This document shows, in pieces, positions 1 to 12,719 of a stretch of DNA of 64,000 bases. Under the pieces are notes generated by a model. It saw only the letters and a program-made list of their open reading frames with translations. It was not told the origin of the DNA and did not search any database. Position numbers and translations under genes: made by a program. The DNA is from Musa acuminata AAA Group. Taxonomy: Eukaryota; Streptophyta; Magnoliopsida; Zingiberales; Musaceae. Location of the stretch: NCBI RefSeq assembly GCF_036884655.1, contig NC_088357.1, positions 7,923,001 to 7,987,000 on the forward strand. The letters run 5' to 3'. How positions within the stretch are numbered: the first letter of the stretch is position 1; each line of letters opens with the position of its first letter.

Positions 1-137
1 ATATAACATATAACTACGCTAATTGTAATACTTGATGGTTTGACCAACTCTTTATATTGTCCAATGATCCTACACAATTATCGTACCAATTAAGTATCTA
101 CTTACTTTTATTCGTTATTGAAACCAATATAAAAAGT

Positions 138-211
<74 letters not shown>

Positions 212-620
212 GACTCTCTAAATACACATTTCTTCACATCCTCTAAACCCACTTATTAGCTTAAGCATCGAACGAGCCCTTGTCGAACATATTGTTGATA
301 TAATTTTTGCAGGAAACTCGATCAAACTTGACTACTCTCGACATTGAGACTTGCAACTGATCTTGAACCTCTGAATCTTCAACCCATCAAACATCCAAAA
401 TCTATGTTAACATGATCAAAATATAATACAGGTCAATCTCCTTTTAATATTCACCTAGTGATCCTTGTGATTCGTTTTATCCCTCGATTCAGTAGCTCAA
501 TTGATTAATAAGTAAAAAAAGTAAAAAAAAAAAAAAAACTAAGAAATAAAGGAAAAAAATGGGAGAGGCCCAAAGCGGCCCAAATGGGTCCGATGAGTTA
601 TTATGCCTAGGTGAGGCCCA
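1..620. other. Gene-free AT-rich stretch downstream of the resistance-type gene
   Basis: This stretch holds a long (TA)n microsatellite at about 141-208, an A-rich run near 515-560 and otherwise plain AT-rich sequence. The 3' untranslated region of the minus-strand gene that follows probably lies here. I see no coding region. Confidence 0.6.
141..208. repeat. (TA)n microsatellite
   Basis: About 34 uninterrupted AT dinucleotides are read directly. The allele length is likely to vary between individuals. Confidence 0.95.
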
Positions 621-2552
621 TTAACAGCCCATCTGATACCTTTGGTCACCCTCAACAAGTCCTCGTGCTGCCGGAGCAGATGTCTGCCCACCACGTTTCA
701 CCCACACTCCATCTTCATCGCATGGAAAGGATCGAAGTCTGCCGCATTGGAAGATCTCCAAGTAAACGAGGCCTGGAAAGCTTGCTCGTATTTGAGACCA
801 TTCCACCTCCAATTCACTTAGAAACTTGAGACGTAGCACCTCCACATTCCAAGTCGGTGGGAATCTTTCCAGCCCAAGGCTCTTCAGCGTCCCTCCTCTG
901 AGGTACAGCTTCTTCAAGCTCCTCAACGCAGAAGGATTCAACCATTCTGGTGCCAGCTTACCCGGAAAGCATCGAAGATCGAGCTTCTCAAGACCAACGG
1001 GAAGGGCGAGTGATGTCATTGTCATAGACGCCATCCTTGTTAGCCTCGAAACTGCCTTCTTTGGTGGCAATACGATCCATGTTATGGTTAACGAGCGAAG
1101 GGCTCTGCAGCTTTTCAGATCGCCAAGCTCATCCTCTGTCACTGTCACCTTGTTCCCTATGATCATACTCAGCTTCCTCAGTTTCTCCAATTTGGCCAGC
1201 TCGTTGAGTCGACACGGGTGCTTGCTTCTCGAGTCACCGACGACGAATCCCTTCAGCACTTGGAGCTCTGACAGTGAGCTGATCCCCTTGGGGATGAACT
1301 CTAGCAGGTGACACTCCGACACATCCAAATGGGTCAGTTTCTTCAGGTTTGTGATCCCTGATGTCAGTTTCTCCAAGTTGTGGCACGCCCGGAGATCCAA
1401 GATCCTCAAATTGGAGACCTTGCCAATGGATGCCGGCAGCTCTGTGATTCTGGAAATGCCTTGGAAGGAGAGGTAACTCAAGTGCTTGAACCCCCTCAGT
1501 CCTTCCAAGAACTCCGTGCTCTCCACCTCGATATGGTGCTTCGCTTGTCTCTGCCACCTTCCGAGTTGCAGCACTTTGATCTTCCTCATCTCTGAGAACC
1601 AGCTCTTGTCGAGTCTCAGATATTGCTCGTCGACGTTGAACAGCGCAATCAATTCACTGGCATTGGATTGGCCCCTCGAGAGGGTTTGCTGCGAATCCCC
1701 TCCCCTGGCGGTCACCAAGCAAGCATGACGGCTCACAGAGAAGTCTGACCGAGGAACTCCTTCCGAGTCGAAGTCAAAGAACTGATTTCTCCTGGCCACA
1801 GAAATAAGCATTCGTCTCGTCCATGGATGCACCTTGCAGTACTCTATGGCCGAGCTCCGTTTCCTGAATACTGGCTCGACCATTCCATTCATGATTAGCT
1901 TCCTCAAGCAATCCTCTCCGATCTCCTCGGCAGTCTTCCCCCTCTTCGGGGTTACTAGTCCCTCCCCGATCCACCAATAGATCATAAGCCTTTTCTTTAG
2001 GAGTGCATTCTCTGGGAAAATAGAGAAGCAGAGCAAGCACAACTTCAACTGAAGGTCGAGGTTCTCGTAGCTCACCAGAAGATTAGAGATGGTGCTGCTT
2101 TCAAAGATCTTCTTATCCAATTCGAGCCGTCGCCACTCTTGGGATGCTTGCAGGGAGCTGAACATCGAAGGAAGACTCCCACACGATGCCGCAGCTGAAC
2201 TCTCGACGGGAGGTAGTTGGAGCGGTGGAGTCACGCGGCCTCTCAGGTCGGAGATCTCCGCATCGATGACTCGAAGCTTGGATTGGAACTTGGGGAGGGT
2301 GCAATCTTCTTCCAAGATGTCGTCGACTAGTCGAGCAACCACCCCAAAATCGCGTACCACGTCCTTCTCCCATCGCTCTGCTCGCCGGAAGACATCCTCC
2401 ATGTCTCGAATATCCCTTCCGATGTTGTCAAACAGTGAGATGATCTCCGAGATTGCATCACTTCCCTCGACTTCCAGAACACGGCGCCTGGCATTCTCCA
2501 GATGCTTCAACAATGGGGAAACCACGACCTCAATAATTCCTTCCTTCGACAT
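621..2552 (-). CDS. Coiled-coil/LRR disease-resistance-like protein lacking the NB-ARC core
   Basis: Single-exon gene of 643 residues. Residues 1 to about 115 are an acidic/basic helical region like the N-terminal coiled coil of CNL immune receptors. Residues about 165-200 match the winged-helix (RNBS-D) part of NB-ARC: 'LKLCLLCFSIFPE' followed by 'IYWWIGEGLV'. At 241-243 'VHP' stands where the MHD motif is expected. Leucine-rich repeats run from about 305 to the end. No P-loop, kinase-2 or GLPL motif lies between the coiled coil and the winged helix, so the nucleotide-binding part is absent. The start is the first ATG and no splice is needed. Related monocot proteins are annotated as RPP13-like protein 4. 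Family knowledge suggests a role in pathogen sensing or as a partner of full CNLs; the actual function is unknown. Confidence 0.8.
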   Translation of the reverse strand: MSKEGIIEVVVSPLLKHLENARRRVLEVEGSDAISEIISLFDNIGRDIRDMEDVFRRAERWEKDVVRDFGVVARLVDDILEEDCTLPKFQSKLRVIDAEISDLRGRVTPPLQLPPVESSAAASCGSLPSMFSSLQASQEWRRLELDKKIFESSTISNLLVSYENLDLQLKLCLLCFSIFPENALLKKRLMIYWWIGEGLVTPKRGKTAEEIGEDCLRKLIMNGMVEPVFRKRSSAIEYCKVHPWTRRMLISVARRNQFFDFDSEGVPRSDFSVSRHACLVTARGGDSQQTLSRGQSNASELIALFNVDEQYLRLDKSWFSEMRKIKVLQLGRWQRQAKHHIEVESTEFLEGLRGFKHLSYLSFQGISRITELPASIGKVSNLRILDLRACHNLEKLTSGITNLKKLTHLDVSECHLLEFIPKGISSLSELQVLKGFVVGDSRSKHPCRLNELAKLEKLRKLSMIIGNKVTVTEDELGDLKSCRALRSLTITWIVLPPKKAVSRLTRMASMTMTSLALPVGLEKLDLRCFPGKLAPEWLNPSALRSLKKLYLRGGTLKSLGLERFPPTWNVEVLRLKFLSELEVEWSQIRASFPGLVYLEIFQCGRLRSFPCDEDGVWVKRGGQTSAPAARGLVEGDQRYQMGC

Positions 2553-3857
2553 CCTCGATCAGCGAGTGAGGATGTGGAGTTGGTGATGACCAACAGCACT
2601 ACGGATACACGGAAAGATCTCTTTCCTTTATCTCGAGTTCGAAGGGAGAGAAAGGAGAGTATGCTGATCTAACTTCCCATTTGGCAGAGAAAGTTCCTGG
2701 TAGCGCACTTGCTAGTTCCTTTCGGTCATCACATGTGGGTCAAAGGCTCAGCAGACTTATCATCTGGTGGCCTCTGACTGACGAGTGCATCTTCGCAGAA
2801 GTAAACCCCCCCCCCCCCCCCGTTGGACTTTGGTGCCACGACCGAACCAAATAGGAAACTTCCAATCGACCACAGCCACGCCGCGCCACGTCGATGTCAT
2901 TTTCTAGCTTCATCGAACTGGGCATTGAAGCAACAGTGTGGCATCAAATCCCCGGAATCCGCTGATTGGTCCATACTCCGACGCAGGGTGAAGCCTCTGT
3001 CCACAATTTAATTGATATAAATATGTGAATAAATAAATAGGTGAAACAAAAGAAACCCGGAATGAAATGAGAGAGCAATTGTTCTGAGCAGTTGATGCTT
3101 ACAGATCAACGTTGGCTTCGATATGGATCAGTCTTGTTTTCTAGTTGGCCTATTTGCTCCCTGCTAGCGAGTTTCGTGCAGAGGGTACAGCTATATGAGT
3201 CCAGTAATAGAAAAGCAACTAAATTTGATATGGTTTCACATCTCTCGTTACAGAAATAGAAGATGAAGTGCATGCCAGAAAGCATTTATCCCATGACTAC
3301 TCTGTTATGGAAGCTCCTTTTCATGGTAAAGGAAGTGAAGTCTTTCATGTTTCTCATTCTGTCTATATGTGAATATAAAAATCTCAACAGGCCTGCATAA
3401 GTTCTAGAGAAAATTATAGACAGTAAATCAGTGTTTTTGGACAATTACCTGTTAGAAAGAAACATAGGTATAACACTTCGTATGGGCCACCAAAATTGCA
3501 TTCAGGAAAGCTTAAGTGCAGTGTCAAAGTGAACAAAACATTAGACATGCTAGAAACTCACGTGCATACTATGTTATATGTAAGGAAAAACTTACATTGG
3601 CATTGACATATGAACTGCACAGTTTAACATTCAATCTCCAACTGTGTGGGAGATGATTATTATTCTACCAAGGAGGCTTTGAAATCACAAACCTCCAAAC
3701 TGTAAATCGTTCATAGACACACACAGACAAAAACAAAAAACAAACAAACAAACATTCAGGAACTAAGCAGCTTCTAAATGAATGGAGGAGAAGCATTATT
3801 ACATATACAAGTACATTTGCCATAACCTCCAAAAGTAATAGTGTTACCAGTGCGGTT
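2553..3857. other. Intergenic: promoter of the resistance-type gene and 3' region of the transporter gene
   Basis: The stretch contains a 16-base poly-C run at 2806-2821. Upstream sequence of the minus-strand CC-LRR gene lies near 2553-2760. The 3' untranslated region of the ENT gene probably occupies the higher coordinates. I find no supported coding region. Confidence 0.5.
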
Positions 3858-6800
3858 TCACCAGCCTTTGCCAATCAGCCACAGCCAATCAAGTGTCACC
3901 CCTGCAAATATACCTGCTAGAAGACATAGTACAAGCAAGTTCCCTAAAGCATTTTGCTCTGGTCCCTGTTAAGAAGAGAAAACCACTCACACTTCTGCTT
4001 GAAAGGAATATTTAGAGCTCTCTGTACAAAGGAAACATAGTTATGATGCCAAAGCCTCACAAACTAACCTTGTATCCTTTAGGTGCAGCAGTAAGAACAC
4101 AGACTGTCAGATAACCATTGCTAAGTCCTAAGAATGATGTTAACACGATCATCCAGCCTTGATCTCCATACTTTGCTGTGAAGTAGAAGGCTGGAATGAG
4201 TATGAAACGTGAAAGAATTGCAGCCATGAGACATTTCCTAGATGCCAGCTTGAACCGCTTCAAAAGAGGTATATATCTCCCAATGAGGTCCCACACGTTA
4301 TACATCGCAATCAGAACAAGTGCATACCTGAATTACAGACAACAATTGCTCAACAAACTGAGATATATCTGACATTCTTATAGACTTTCAATTGAAGCTG
4401 GTGATCTCTAAATTTGTAGAGACAGAAAACTGATGGAACATCCTTATGTTTGATGTTTATGAGAGCAACATTATGAAAGAAAAGATAATAAAAAAGACAT
4501 GCATGCAGAACTACTTTCACAAGCACAATTTTCGAAGGGAAGACCTGGATGTAAACTATTTACATAATCGTGAGTTCGAATTTCAAACTACAAATTTCCG
4601 TATTTGATTGTTTGGATTATCTATAAAGTAAAGTTAGAAAAGCATAATTTTTCATATTTATGTGTTGGGTGATTAGCTTCTTGATAACTCCCTCTTCATT
4701 ACCACAAAGCCATTCTTGAGTTTTTTTTTTTCTCTCCATTGAACCGCAATAAAGACTTGGTGAACCTTAATTTTTATAATTTGAAAGATCTGATGATAGA
4801 GAATAGAAGCATATCATTCTGAAATTCAAGAGAGGTACCAACTTGGACCGAGGAAATTTTAGCATCTAGTAAAAAGAATTTGATGTTTATTAAAAATGTC
4901 ATAGGAACATACCATTAAAATGAACAAAAAAGTTTCTCCACTTTATTGCTTACCCGTGCCTTGCCTGGTTAGCATGTGTTTATGAAACAATGAGCTTTAA
5001 TGATAGGCTTTTCTTTCCCACTGCATGTTTATATGCATGTTGGGAAACAACAGGTGAACAACAAATTAGTTAGAAAAATTATTGAGGAATACTTACCATG
5101 AGCCCAAGCCGTGGGAGCCCGTATCCTCTGACAGGAATCCAGGAAAAATGGACAACGTCAAAACATATATCAGAAAAATGTCGACAGCATAATCGATATT
5201 TTGCAAAAGTAACTGTCTGTTGTTCAAGCGTTCTTCAAGTTTTGGATCCTCCTCAACCTGCAAAAGCTTTAGAAGATTTAAATTACTTTTAACAAGCTAG
5301 TTTATGCACAACTTATTGCAGGCTCTGGAAAATATCCGCTAGACCCTTACCCCTTGGGCAAGGTGTGTTTGTATTCCGCCGGCAGCAAGGTCAGCAGAGA
5401 CAGTCATTGACCCTTCAGAAGCTGCCTTTGCTCGGTAAAACTTCACAATTGGCAGTTTGGGGAAGACAATTGCATATAGAAAAACACAGAGAAGCTCGAA
5501 AAAACATGAAATTGCAAAGAACATCACTGCAGGTACAAGTTCATCAGGAAATTCAGCATCACAACATCTAAGAAAATTCTTAATTAAACTTTTATAATTT
5601 TATTTCTTAAAGCCATAACAAATATGAGAAACATTCAACAATATTATAATGGAATTCAAAGTGCTATTATTGGTGCTCTTATTAAGGGTATAATAGCAAG
5701 TAGCATTTCATTGCCATTATCTGCTAGGCATCTGCTTCCAAGGGAAAATGGTGGTCAGCAGGAAGATAATCTGAGAATAATAAAGTGAAATATAATAATG
5801 TTTTTTTTCAGTAAACATGACGTGATCTACCAGGAACTTTGCTAGAATTGTATGTAAAACTCCTATTAGTGTAACTAATAACAGAAAGATCACTAGTTGG
5901 TCATGATGACCAAGCCATTGGTATAATTCAGTTGTCAACAAATCATAAGAACAAAATATTTTTCTGAAGATTGAAGCATAAATGTAAGCTTTTGCTTACA
6001 CAAGGCACACAAGAAGGAAATAGGAGTGCACTAAGTCGAAGATTCACTAAGTAAAATCTTTCGTTCAGCAGATATTGGAAAAGCAAAAAACAGAAGAAAA
6101 TAGATGATCTGATTTTCAATGAGGTGAGGATTAGTCCTTCCATAATTTATAAAATTATAGCTTAAGTTATGAGCTGTAAATTTCTGCAACATCTGAAAGG
6201 AGGCGTGTTACATTCTAATTGAACAGAAGAAGCCACAAAGAAAGGTAGTACAAACTTAATCTTGTTGAGGTATTTAATGTGTAGGACAAGGAAGGTGGAG
6301 CCAGCTCTTTAATTACATCAAGCAGTGGAAGATGCCTTTTGATTGTATGCACACACATTCCTGATGAGAGCTGCTTGTACAATGAACTTATGACAATCAA
6401 GAAGAGGTTCATAGTGCACAGCAGGAAGGCATACGAAGGTTGGAGATTGAATCTGATACGGAGCTACTGGTCAAGATTTTAAACAGAGAGCACCATCCCT
6501 GGCTTATCATGACCAGTGCAGAATTATTTTTTGTTACATTGAACTATTCCAAGAACATAAAATTTCTTATGCATAGAGAGATGGAAATAAATGTTCTCAT
6601 TGGTTAGCAATATATGCTAAAACTTCTAAGTCTACTAGATTACAAAAAAATGAATGACCTCTAGAGTTGTGGTCATGTTTGTACTTCGAGGAGCATGGTT
6701 TGTTTTGTATAGGTTGTTAACTTAATATAATTTTTTTTTTCTTTTTTAATAAGAATATAGATGTGGAGAGCAGACATAAGTTTCAATGAACTATTAGAAA

Positions 6801-8601
6801 GGACATGAAAAGATTGATTTTGTTCTTACATGAGAAGGAATGCAGGAGAGGCAGTAAAATAGCAAACCCATGATACATGAAAAGATGAATTGTTGAGTCA
6901 AGGTTCAGACTTGAACAGAATCAAAACATCACTTTTAATCTTCATAGGCTGGCTATAATTACTTAGCAATCAGATATAACAGGTTGAAATTTCTAGATCT
7001 TCTCAAATCAAAAATAAAAGGTTAGCTTCCTGAAACAATATGATCTATATGGTTTTGTAAAAAAAAATATCCAATTAGTTAGATAATTGTAACAACTTAT
7101 GTGTAGATTGCAGATTTGTTAAATATCATATATTACGTACTTGCACCCTTTCGAAGACCATCCTGGGAGTTCTCAAAAGCTGCTTTTGTGATTAACCTAA
7201 GAGCAGATGTTAAAGCTCCTGAAGCTGCCAGCCCAGCCAAGAAGGACTGCATTTACAAAAAAACATTAACACTAGTGTGCCATATAATTGTTTGACTTAA
7301 AAGAATAATTTGAACTGTAAAATGATTGTCATAAACGTCTTACTTGAATAAGCTCTGGGGACATTAGGGATAGATCACCAACCATCCCTCCTTGAACATG
7401 TGCATCGGCAACTCCAAATGCTCCACTTACAACACATACACCGATAAAGACTCCAATACCTCCTTTTCCAGATGTTGCCACATCCAACTATAATGAAGGC
7501 TTGTTCCATTGTGAACATTAACAAACAGTGAAATGTGTTTCGTCATTTTGAACAAATACGGCAATACTTACCACAATTAGAGCTAACGAACTTAAGAAAA
7601 AGAGAGAATATCCAGCAAGGTTGCGCCTTCTGGTGTTAATCTTTGCTTCGTGATATGCAAGTATTGCAATAGTTCCAAGGGCGAAAGGTTGGTAAACAAG
7701 AGTAAGTACTCTAGTTGGGTGGTAGCTCTGCGATTTTGGTGGTAATTAAGTTAGACCACAATTAAACTAATTAGTCATTTTTAAAGTTTCTTCAACACAA
7801 TCCAAAGTGAATGCAATTACATGTAAATCTAAGGCATGAGAAAAAATGTGAAGCAAGCTGCATTCAGAATTTACAGGATTTGGCTTCTACAAGAGTTTTA
7901 GTGGCATATTTCAAACTTCTGGGGGTACAAATTACAGGAGTGTCTAAATAACAGGCTCTAGCATTCAACCACTCCAACATGAACTCTTAATCTAGGCTAG
8001 GATTCAAAACTACTGATTTTCAATAAATCTTCGTTGGTGCTGATATACCTTATTTTATGAGCTTGCATGACAAATTTTAAAATATGAAGGCAAAGTAAGT
8101 AAATCTTCACCGTGGATAACCGATTCCTAAGATAATAGAAGCATAAAAAAGAAGAAGAAGAAGAAAGGGGCTTCAACCAAGCCAATAGCCCGAAAAAAAG
8201 CAGAATTTTGGATTTGGTAGCAGAAACATGTAGAATTTACATTTCCATTTCTTAGGGCATGCAAATTCCCCCTTTAAGTTTAATGTCAAACGAAAGCAAA
8301 AATTATAGCAGTGTATCCAAAGTGATGCTAGAGAGTGCATACCGGAAAGAGGTAAACATAGTAATCTTCAATCGTCAGCATACTATTCCATGAAAAAAGG
8401 CATCCATTTCCTAGTAACCAGCATACAAGAATTGCCATATACTTTCCCTGTTCATTAATACAAACAGATGAGAAAGACATCGTAAGATGAGCAACTAGTT
8501 CATCAAAATCCAAATAACTATAGCTTTAGCAGAAAAAATGTCAGACAAAGAATGATAACCTCATTTCTAATCGCTTCTCCAGTTTCAGCCTGCTGACTCA
8601 T
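3858..8601 (-). CDS. Equilibrative nucleoside transporter, ENT3-like
   Basis: SLC29-type transporter of nucleosides across the plasma membrane. Nine exons, in coding order: 8601-8560, 8447-8343, 7727-7572, 7487-7344, 7246-7141, 5526-5351, 5257-5097, 4327-4069, 3965-3858. Every junction has GT-AG borders and matching phase, giving 418 residues, the usual length of the plant ENT3/4/6/7 group. Family features seen are 'FSWNSMLTI' in the first membrane helix, 'SYHPTRVLTLVYQPFALG' at the start of exon 3, 'FGVADAHVQGGMVGDLS' in exon 4 and 'NVWDLIGRY' in exon 8. About eleven hydrophobic segments are spread along the protein, with a hydrophilic loop in exons 6-7, as in the family. The start ATG gives a short, unconserved N-terminus ahead of the conserved 'GKY' start of exon 2. 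The specific substrate cannot be read from sequence. Confidence 0.93.
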
Positions 8602-8950
8602 TCTTGGTATTGTTCAACTAGTTCTACCAATTAAACAACACAGAACACTTCCTGAGGATATCGCCATTAGCATCTTTAGTCTTCGTCAGTCAACAGCAAG
8701 ATGAGTTTAGCAGATAACTTGAGGAAAGAGAAAATTTTCCTTAACATCCGTCATTTTCTACTTGTTAATTCCACTATAGTATCAGGCAGCTTGTGAGTAA
8801 CATGCACAACCAAATAAAAATGATAGTGTAAAGTGAATAGAATTCAGAGGGTAATAACAATGAGAGATGCTCCAAGTATTACTCTTATAAACCCATTCAT
8901 AATGCGATAAGCAATAATGCAATTAAATTAAAAAGGAAGCTCAATCTCTC
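8602..8950. other. 5' flank of the transporter gene
   Basis: AT-rich, without a supported coding region. It presumably holds part of the ENT 5' leader and proximal promoter, but I cannot point to a clear TATA box. Confidence 0.4.
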
Positions 8951-8954
8951 TTTT

Positions 8955-9680
8955 GAACTATTTGATGCATGGTGCCTCTGGGACTGGCTCGTAGGACATG
9001 AATCGAAAACTGTAGTGCTTGTCAATTAAGGAGTTTGACTGCTAACTTCCTTATGGTTTATATGGCTTAACCGGAACAATTCCCTTTTTGGCAAGCACCC
9101 GGACAAGCCATCCTTTATTTGGTATAAATCTCTTGCATGCACAAAAGATTATACTGATATAAGGGGCATTCTGTGGTCTCTAGAGGGGGAGAAAATTCCA
9201 GGAGATACATAACTGATAGAATAGAAGGTATTCTCTACATTGTGATGGATCTATTTCCTCTTCTCTCTGATGTTGCAGGTATAGCGTACATTCTGAAGAA
9301 TGGAAAAGGACAAATCAATGTTGTTGGTGCCTCTCCTTGCAGAGCTAGAGGCTAAGCAGGTGAAATGCATTGCAATTGTTTAATGGTTGAAGAGAGCTCA
9401 TAGGGAACAGCTAAGGAACGTGATATTCCTCTCAAATTCCAAATAAGTAATCAAATATATGCCAGGACGTTCTCCTACACCTGGGAAACTAAAGTTTTTC
9501 ATACAAGACATTTGGATGCTAGCTACAAGGGTTAACATGATTAATTTTCGTTTTATACCAAGAGAGGGTAATGTTTTGGCTCACAAGCTTGCTAACTATA
9601 GCAGGAGATTTCAATTTATCTCCTCCAGGGAGCTGATGAATTCAATTTTTCGTACTCTTGTGTTGTTGAAACCCCCATAA
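8955..9680 (+). pseudogene. Decayed LINE 3' end with RNase H-like (RVT_3) domain
   Basis: Conceptual translation recovers the C-terminal part of a plant non-LTR retrotransposon broken by stops and at least one frameshift. Near 9040-9110 'SLWFIWLNRNNSLFG' matches the linker that precedes the RNase H domain in plant LINEs. Near 9280-9340 'GIAYILKNGKGQINVVGAS' matches the first RNase H strand region. After a frameshift, 'ELEAK' and 'NVIFLSNSK' (9345-9445) match the middle of the domain. 'RFIPREGNVLAHKLANY' (9545-9600) matches its C-terminal signature. The open stretches at 9173-9355 and 9459-9680 are pieces of this one relic, not genes. It lies upstream of the ENT gene in the opposite orientation. 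Confidence 0.75.
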
Positions 9681-12170
9681 TGGGAGGTTGATGAAAAAAA
9701 TACAACTAAATAGAAAAAACATTTCTTCACATACACATGCATGTAAACAAGGAGAATTAAAGAGATAAAAAAAGTACTTTGGAAAATACTACATATTCTA
9801 AAGAAAAAATTAATTCAACAACTTCTGTAATGAGAAATTATAAGCAGTCTAAGAGCAAAAGGCAAAATATGACGAATTACTCACTCTAGGCCAACCAGAG
9901 GAAGATTTCTTGAGAAGATTAGAATGCATGAATCAGCAAGAAATTCACATCAAAAGAACTAAAATGAGTCCAAGGTATTGAAACTATGGCAGCACCAAGG
10001 AAACTACCAAAACTATTTCTCACAGAAAGAAAAGAAGGAAGGAAGGAGACTATGTACAATCACCATATTCTCAAGGCTATAGCAACATTGTAACAGCTTG
10101 TGGAGAAGGTACATTTAAGAAAACGCACAATTATCATCTCGGCGACATGCAAAAATAGGTCTGCAAGTGAACAAGATCAGAGACAATGGAACTAAATGCT
10201 CAAGAAGAAGGCAAACGATCTTGAGAGGAAGCTGAAAGCAGGCACTCCTAAGGATCTAAGGACACCAACCAAATCTTGTTGGAGCTGTTCCAATCTCCTT
10301 TTTGGTTCTCGAAATTAGTACTAACCACTCCAATAAAATTTCCTTGCAAAAAGCATAAGAAGACCAGGAAAGCATAGGACAACATGAAAATATTCAATCT
10401 CCATCTCCGCTTATATGTTCATAATTCTATTTGCCGTTTCATACAATAAATCTGGTACTGATTCCACGGAACACCTAGATTTCTTCATAACAAAGCCGCA
10501 ATCCTGAATTCCTAATTATTTCACGCCATAAGTTTCAGAAACGCTACCCGATTAGGCCTTCGATATTAGATCAAATGGCCATAACCACGTCATATTCTTA
10601 GTTTCCAGGAAAGAAGGAAAATTAAAGCCTCACAAAGAAGAGTGGCAACAGTTGCGTCCAGTTCTTACAGAGTGCAGAAGAGCAATTGCTATGACAAATA
10701 GAAAAAAGGGTTATATAAGACAGAGGAAAAAGAAACTCCACAGGCAGGTAAAGAAATTGGATCAAGGGATTGACCCCAATCAAAATTTTAAGATCCATTC
10801 TACAGAAACAAAAAAAAAAAATCTCAAGGAAAATCCACAAAAGAACAACCGGATAATATCATCAAAGATTTCAAAGCGATAGTGCCAAGGCGATTATACT
10901 TTATGGCATGGCTTACGTATGCTGAACTTTGCAAAGCACCAACATAACATGGATTCGACCAATTACAGAGCTTAGTACTTCCCGGCGCAGGAAAAATTTA
11001 CCAAACACTAGAACAAATGCATAGCATATATGCAGCCACCAAGCATTCAAGCAAAAGGAAAACGGCGCTCGAAGGAAAATGGACAAGAAACAAATGATTC
11101 TAAAGTAGCCAATCGAAGTCTCCTACTGAGAGATACTCTCACGAGAGGCGATTGGGTCATCGAACCTTTTTGGAGCCGAAGAAGATTCCCCGTGGACGAC
11201 CAATTGAAGTCCTGCATATGTTCTTGGGGGGCGCAAACGAAGAACCGTGAAAGGAATCGGAGCATTCCCCACTTCGATTTGATTGACCTCCACCCAGCCA
11301 AGAAGGTGGGGAACTAAACTATTTATTCTCCCGTTTCTTTGATAGCCAACCGACTACCTTCGTTGTTACTGGAGGAAGTTGGCGAACACCGTTTCGTCCC
11401 ACTCGAGACCAACGCTGCTCCAATTAAAATGCAGGTACACACACGCGTCATCTGCGACCGACGGTAAGAACTCCTCTTGCAGAGGTCCCTCCGCTTTACC
11501 TCCACACACTCTTTCTATCCCCGCACTGTTTCTTAGTCAACGCGATTCAAATAAAATTTATTGTAATATTGACAACGAATATATATATATATATATAGGT
11601 AAATTATCGAAAAAAAATCTTTTTCCCTGTCCTTTTTTTTGTTTACCATATCAATCTTATCTTTCTTTAATTTTTTTGTCATTTGATTTTTGTTTGTTCT
11701 TTTTTTTTTCTTTGATGGGATTGAAAAAGCAGCAGTTCAAGGAATTAAATATCAGAATAATTTCAAAAGATGAAGACGACCAAGATAAAGAAAATAATAA
11801 ATAATAAAATTTTGGAGGATAATAAAGTTGTAAGATGAATTTGAAAAATATAGAAACATTAAATGCAGTTAATATTGTTTTAGATAGATTTTTCAATGCA
11901 TAGAAACACTCAAAAAGTTCAAATAACAATGCTTTTCAAAAACAAATAGAATTGGGTAAATCTGTGTCAGGTGTCAAATTTTCTTCACCAAATCATATAA
12001 TTTAGTTATAGGTTTTCACTAATTTAAAATTTATTTTTAAAATATATACCAAATGGTGAGAAACAATGTAAAAAAAAATGGAACATCAAATTCAATACGA
12101 TATAATTTTTTTACATTAATTTTCAAAATAATTAAATAATTAAAAACATAATTTCACATGCTTAAAACAA
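9681..12170. other. Gene-free stretch, AT-rich
   Basis: A few open frames of 60-141 codons occur (for example 11030-11317 and 11379-11804) but they have low-complexity or composition-driven translations and no recognisable domain. A short (TA)n tract lies near 11579-11597. I see nothing else that can be supported. Confidence 0.5.
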
Positions 12171-12172
12171 TT

Positions 12173-12703
12173 TGTTGGGGAACTTTGATATCATGGTCGA
12201 GGAGTGCTTGGTCCACGAGCCAATGTCCGGAGCTCCCGACAGGTTGGCGATGCTTTTCTCGATCAGACGATGGACGTACCGGGGAAGAGCTGAGTCATCG
12301 GTCGGGCTAGTTGCGCCTCCGAGGTGGTCGATCTCCTGCACACAAACCTTGGTCGGGGTGTTCCTAAGTTGGGTCCCTCGTAGATTAAGTCAGTGAAATT
12401 TTTCTCTTTTTATGTTCTTGCCCCTGGCCATGTGTGAGCCAGGGATTTTTATACTGTTGCTTAAGGATCGGTCGTATGCGGATTTGGCGCGATGACTGAT
12501 CCCCGAGTGACTAGATGGTACCTTTGTATGGGCACCGCCCGATGAGTGCAGAACGGTGCCATACGTGTCGTCTCGAGCTTTCCGGGACGAGACTTACTGA
12601 GGGGGCACCTTATGGAGCAGGTTTCGATTCGACGTGGGGAGTCAGTCCTCGTGCTAACTCGACAGGGTGTGACGTGGTATGGTTCGTGACAGACCGATAT
12701 CAA
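12173..12703. mobile_element. Possible LTR fragment (gypsy-like), unverified
   Basis: A GC-richer block of about 530 bp inside AT-rich sequence. It starts with TGTTGGGG, ends near GATATCA, and contains a promoter-like 'TTTTTATAC' around 12448. TG/CA ends and an embedded TATA-like site are typical of plant LTRs. I found no convincing target-site duplication and no internal coding region, so this could equally be another kind of dispersed repeat. Confidence 0.3.
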
Positions 12704-12719
12704 AAATATATTTTATCAC

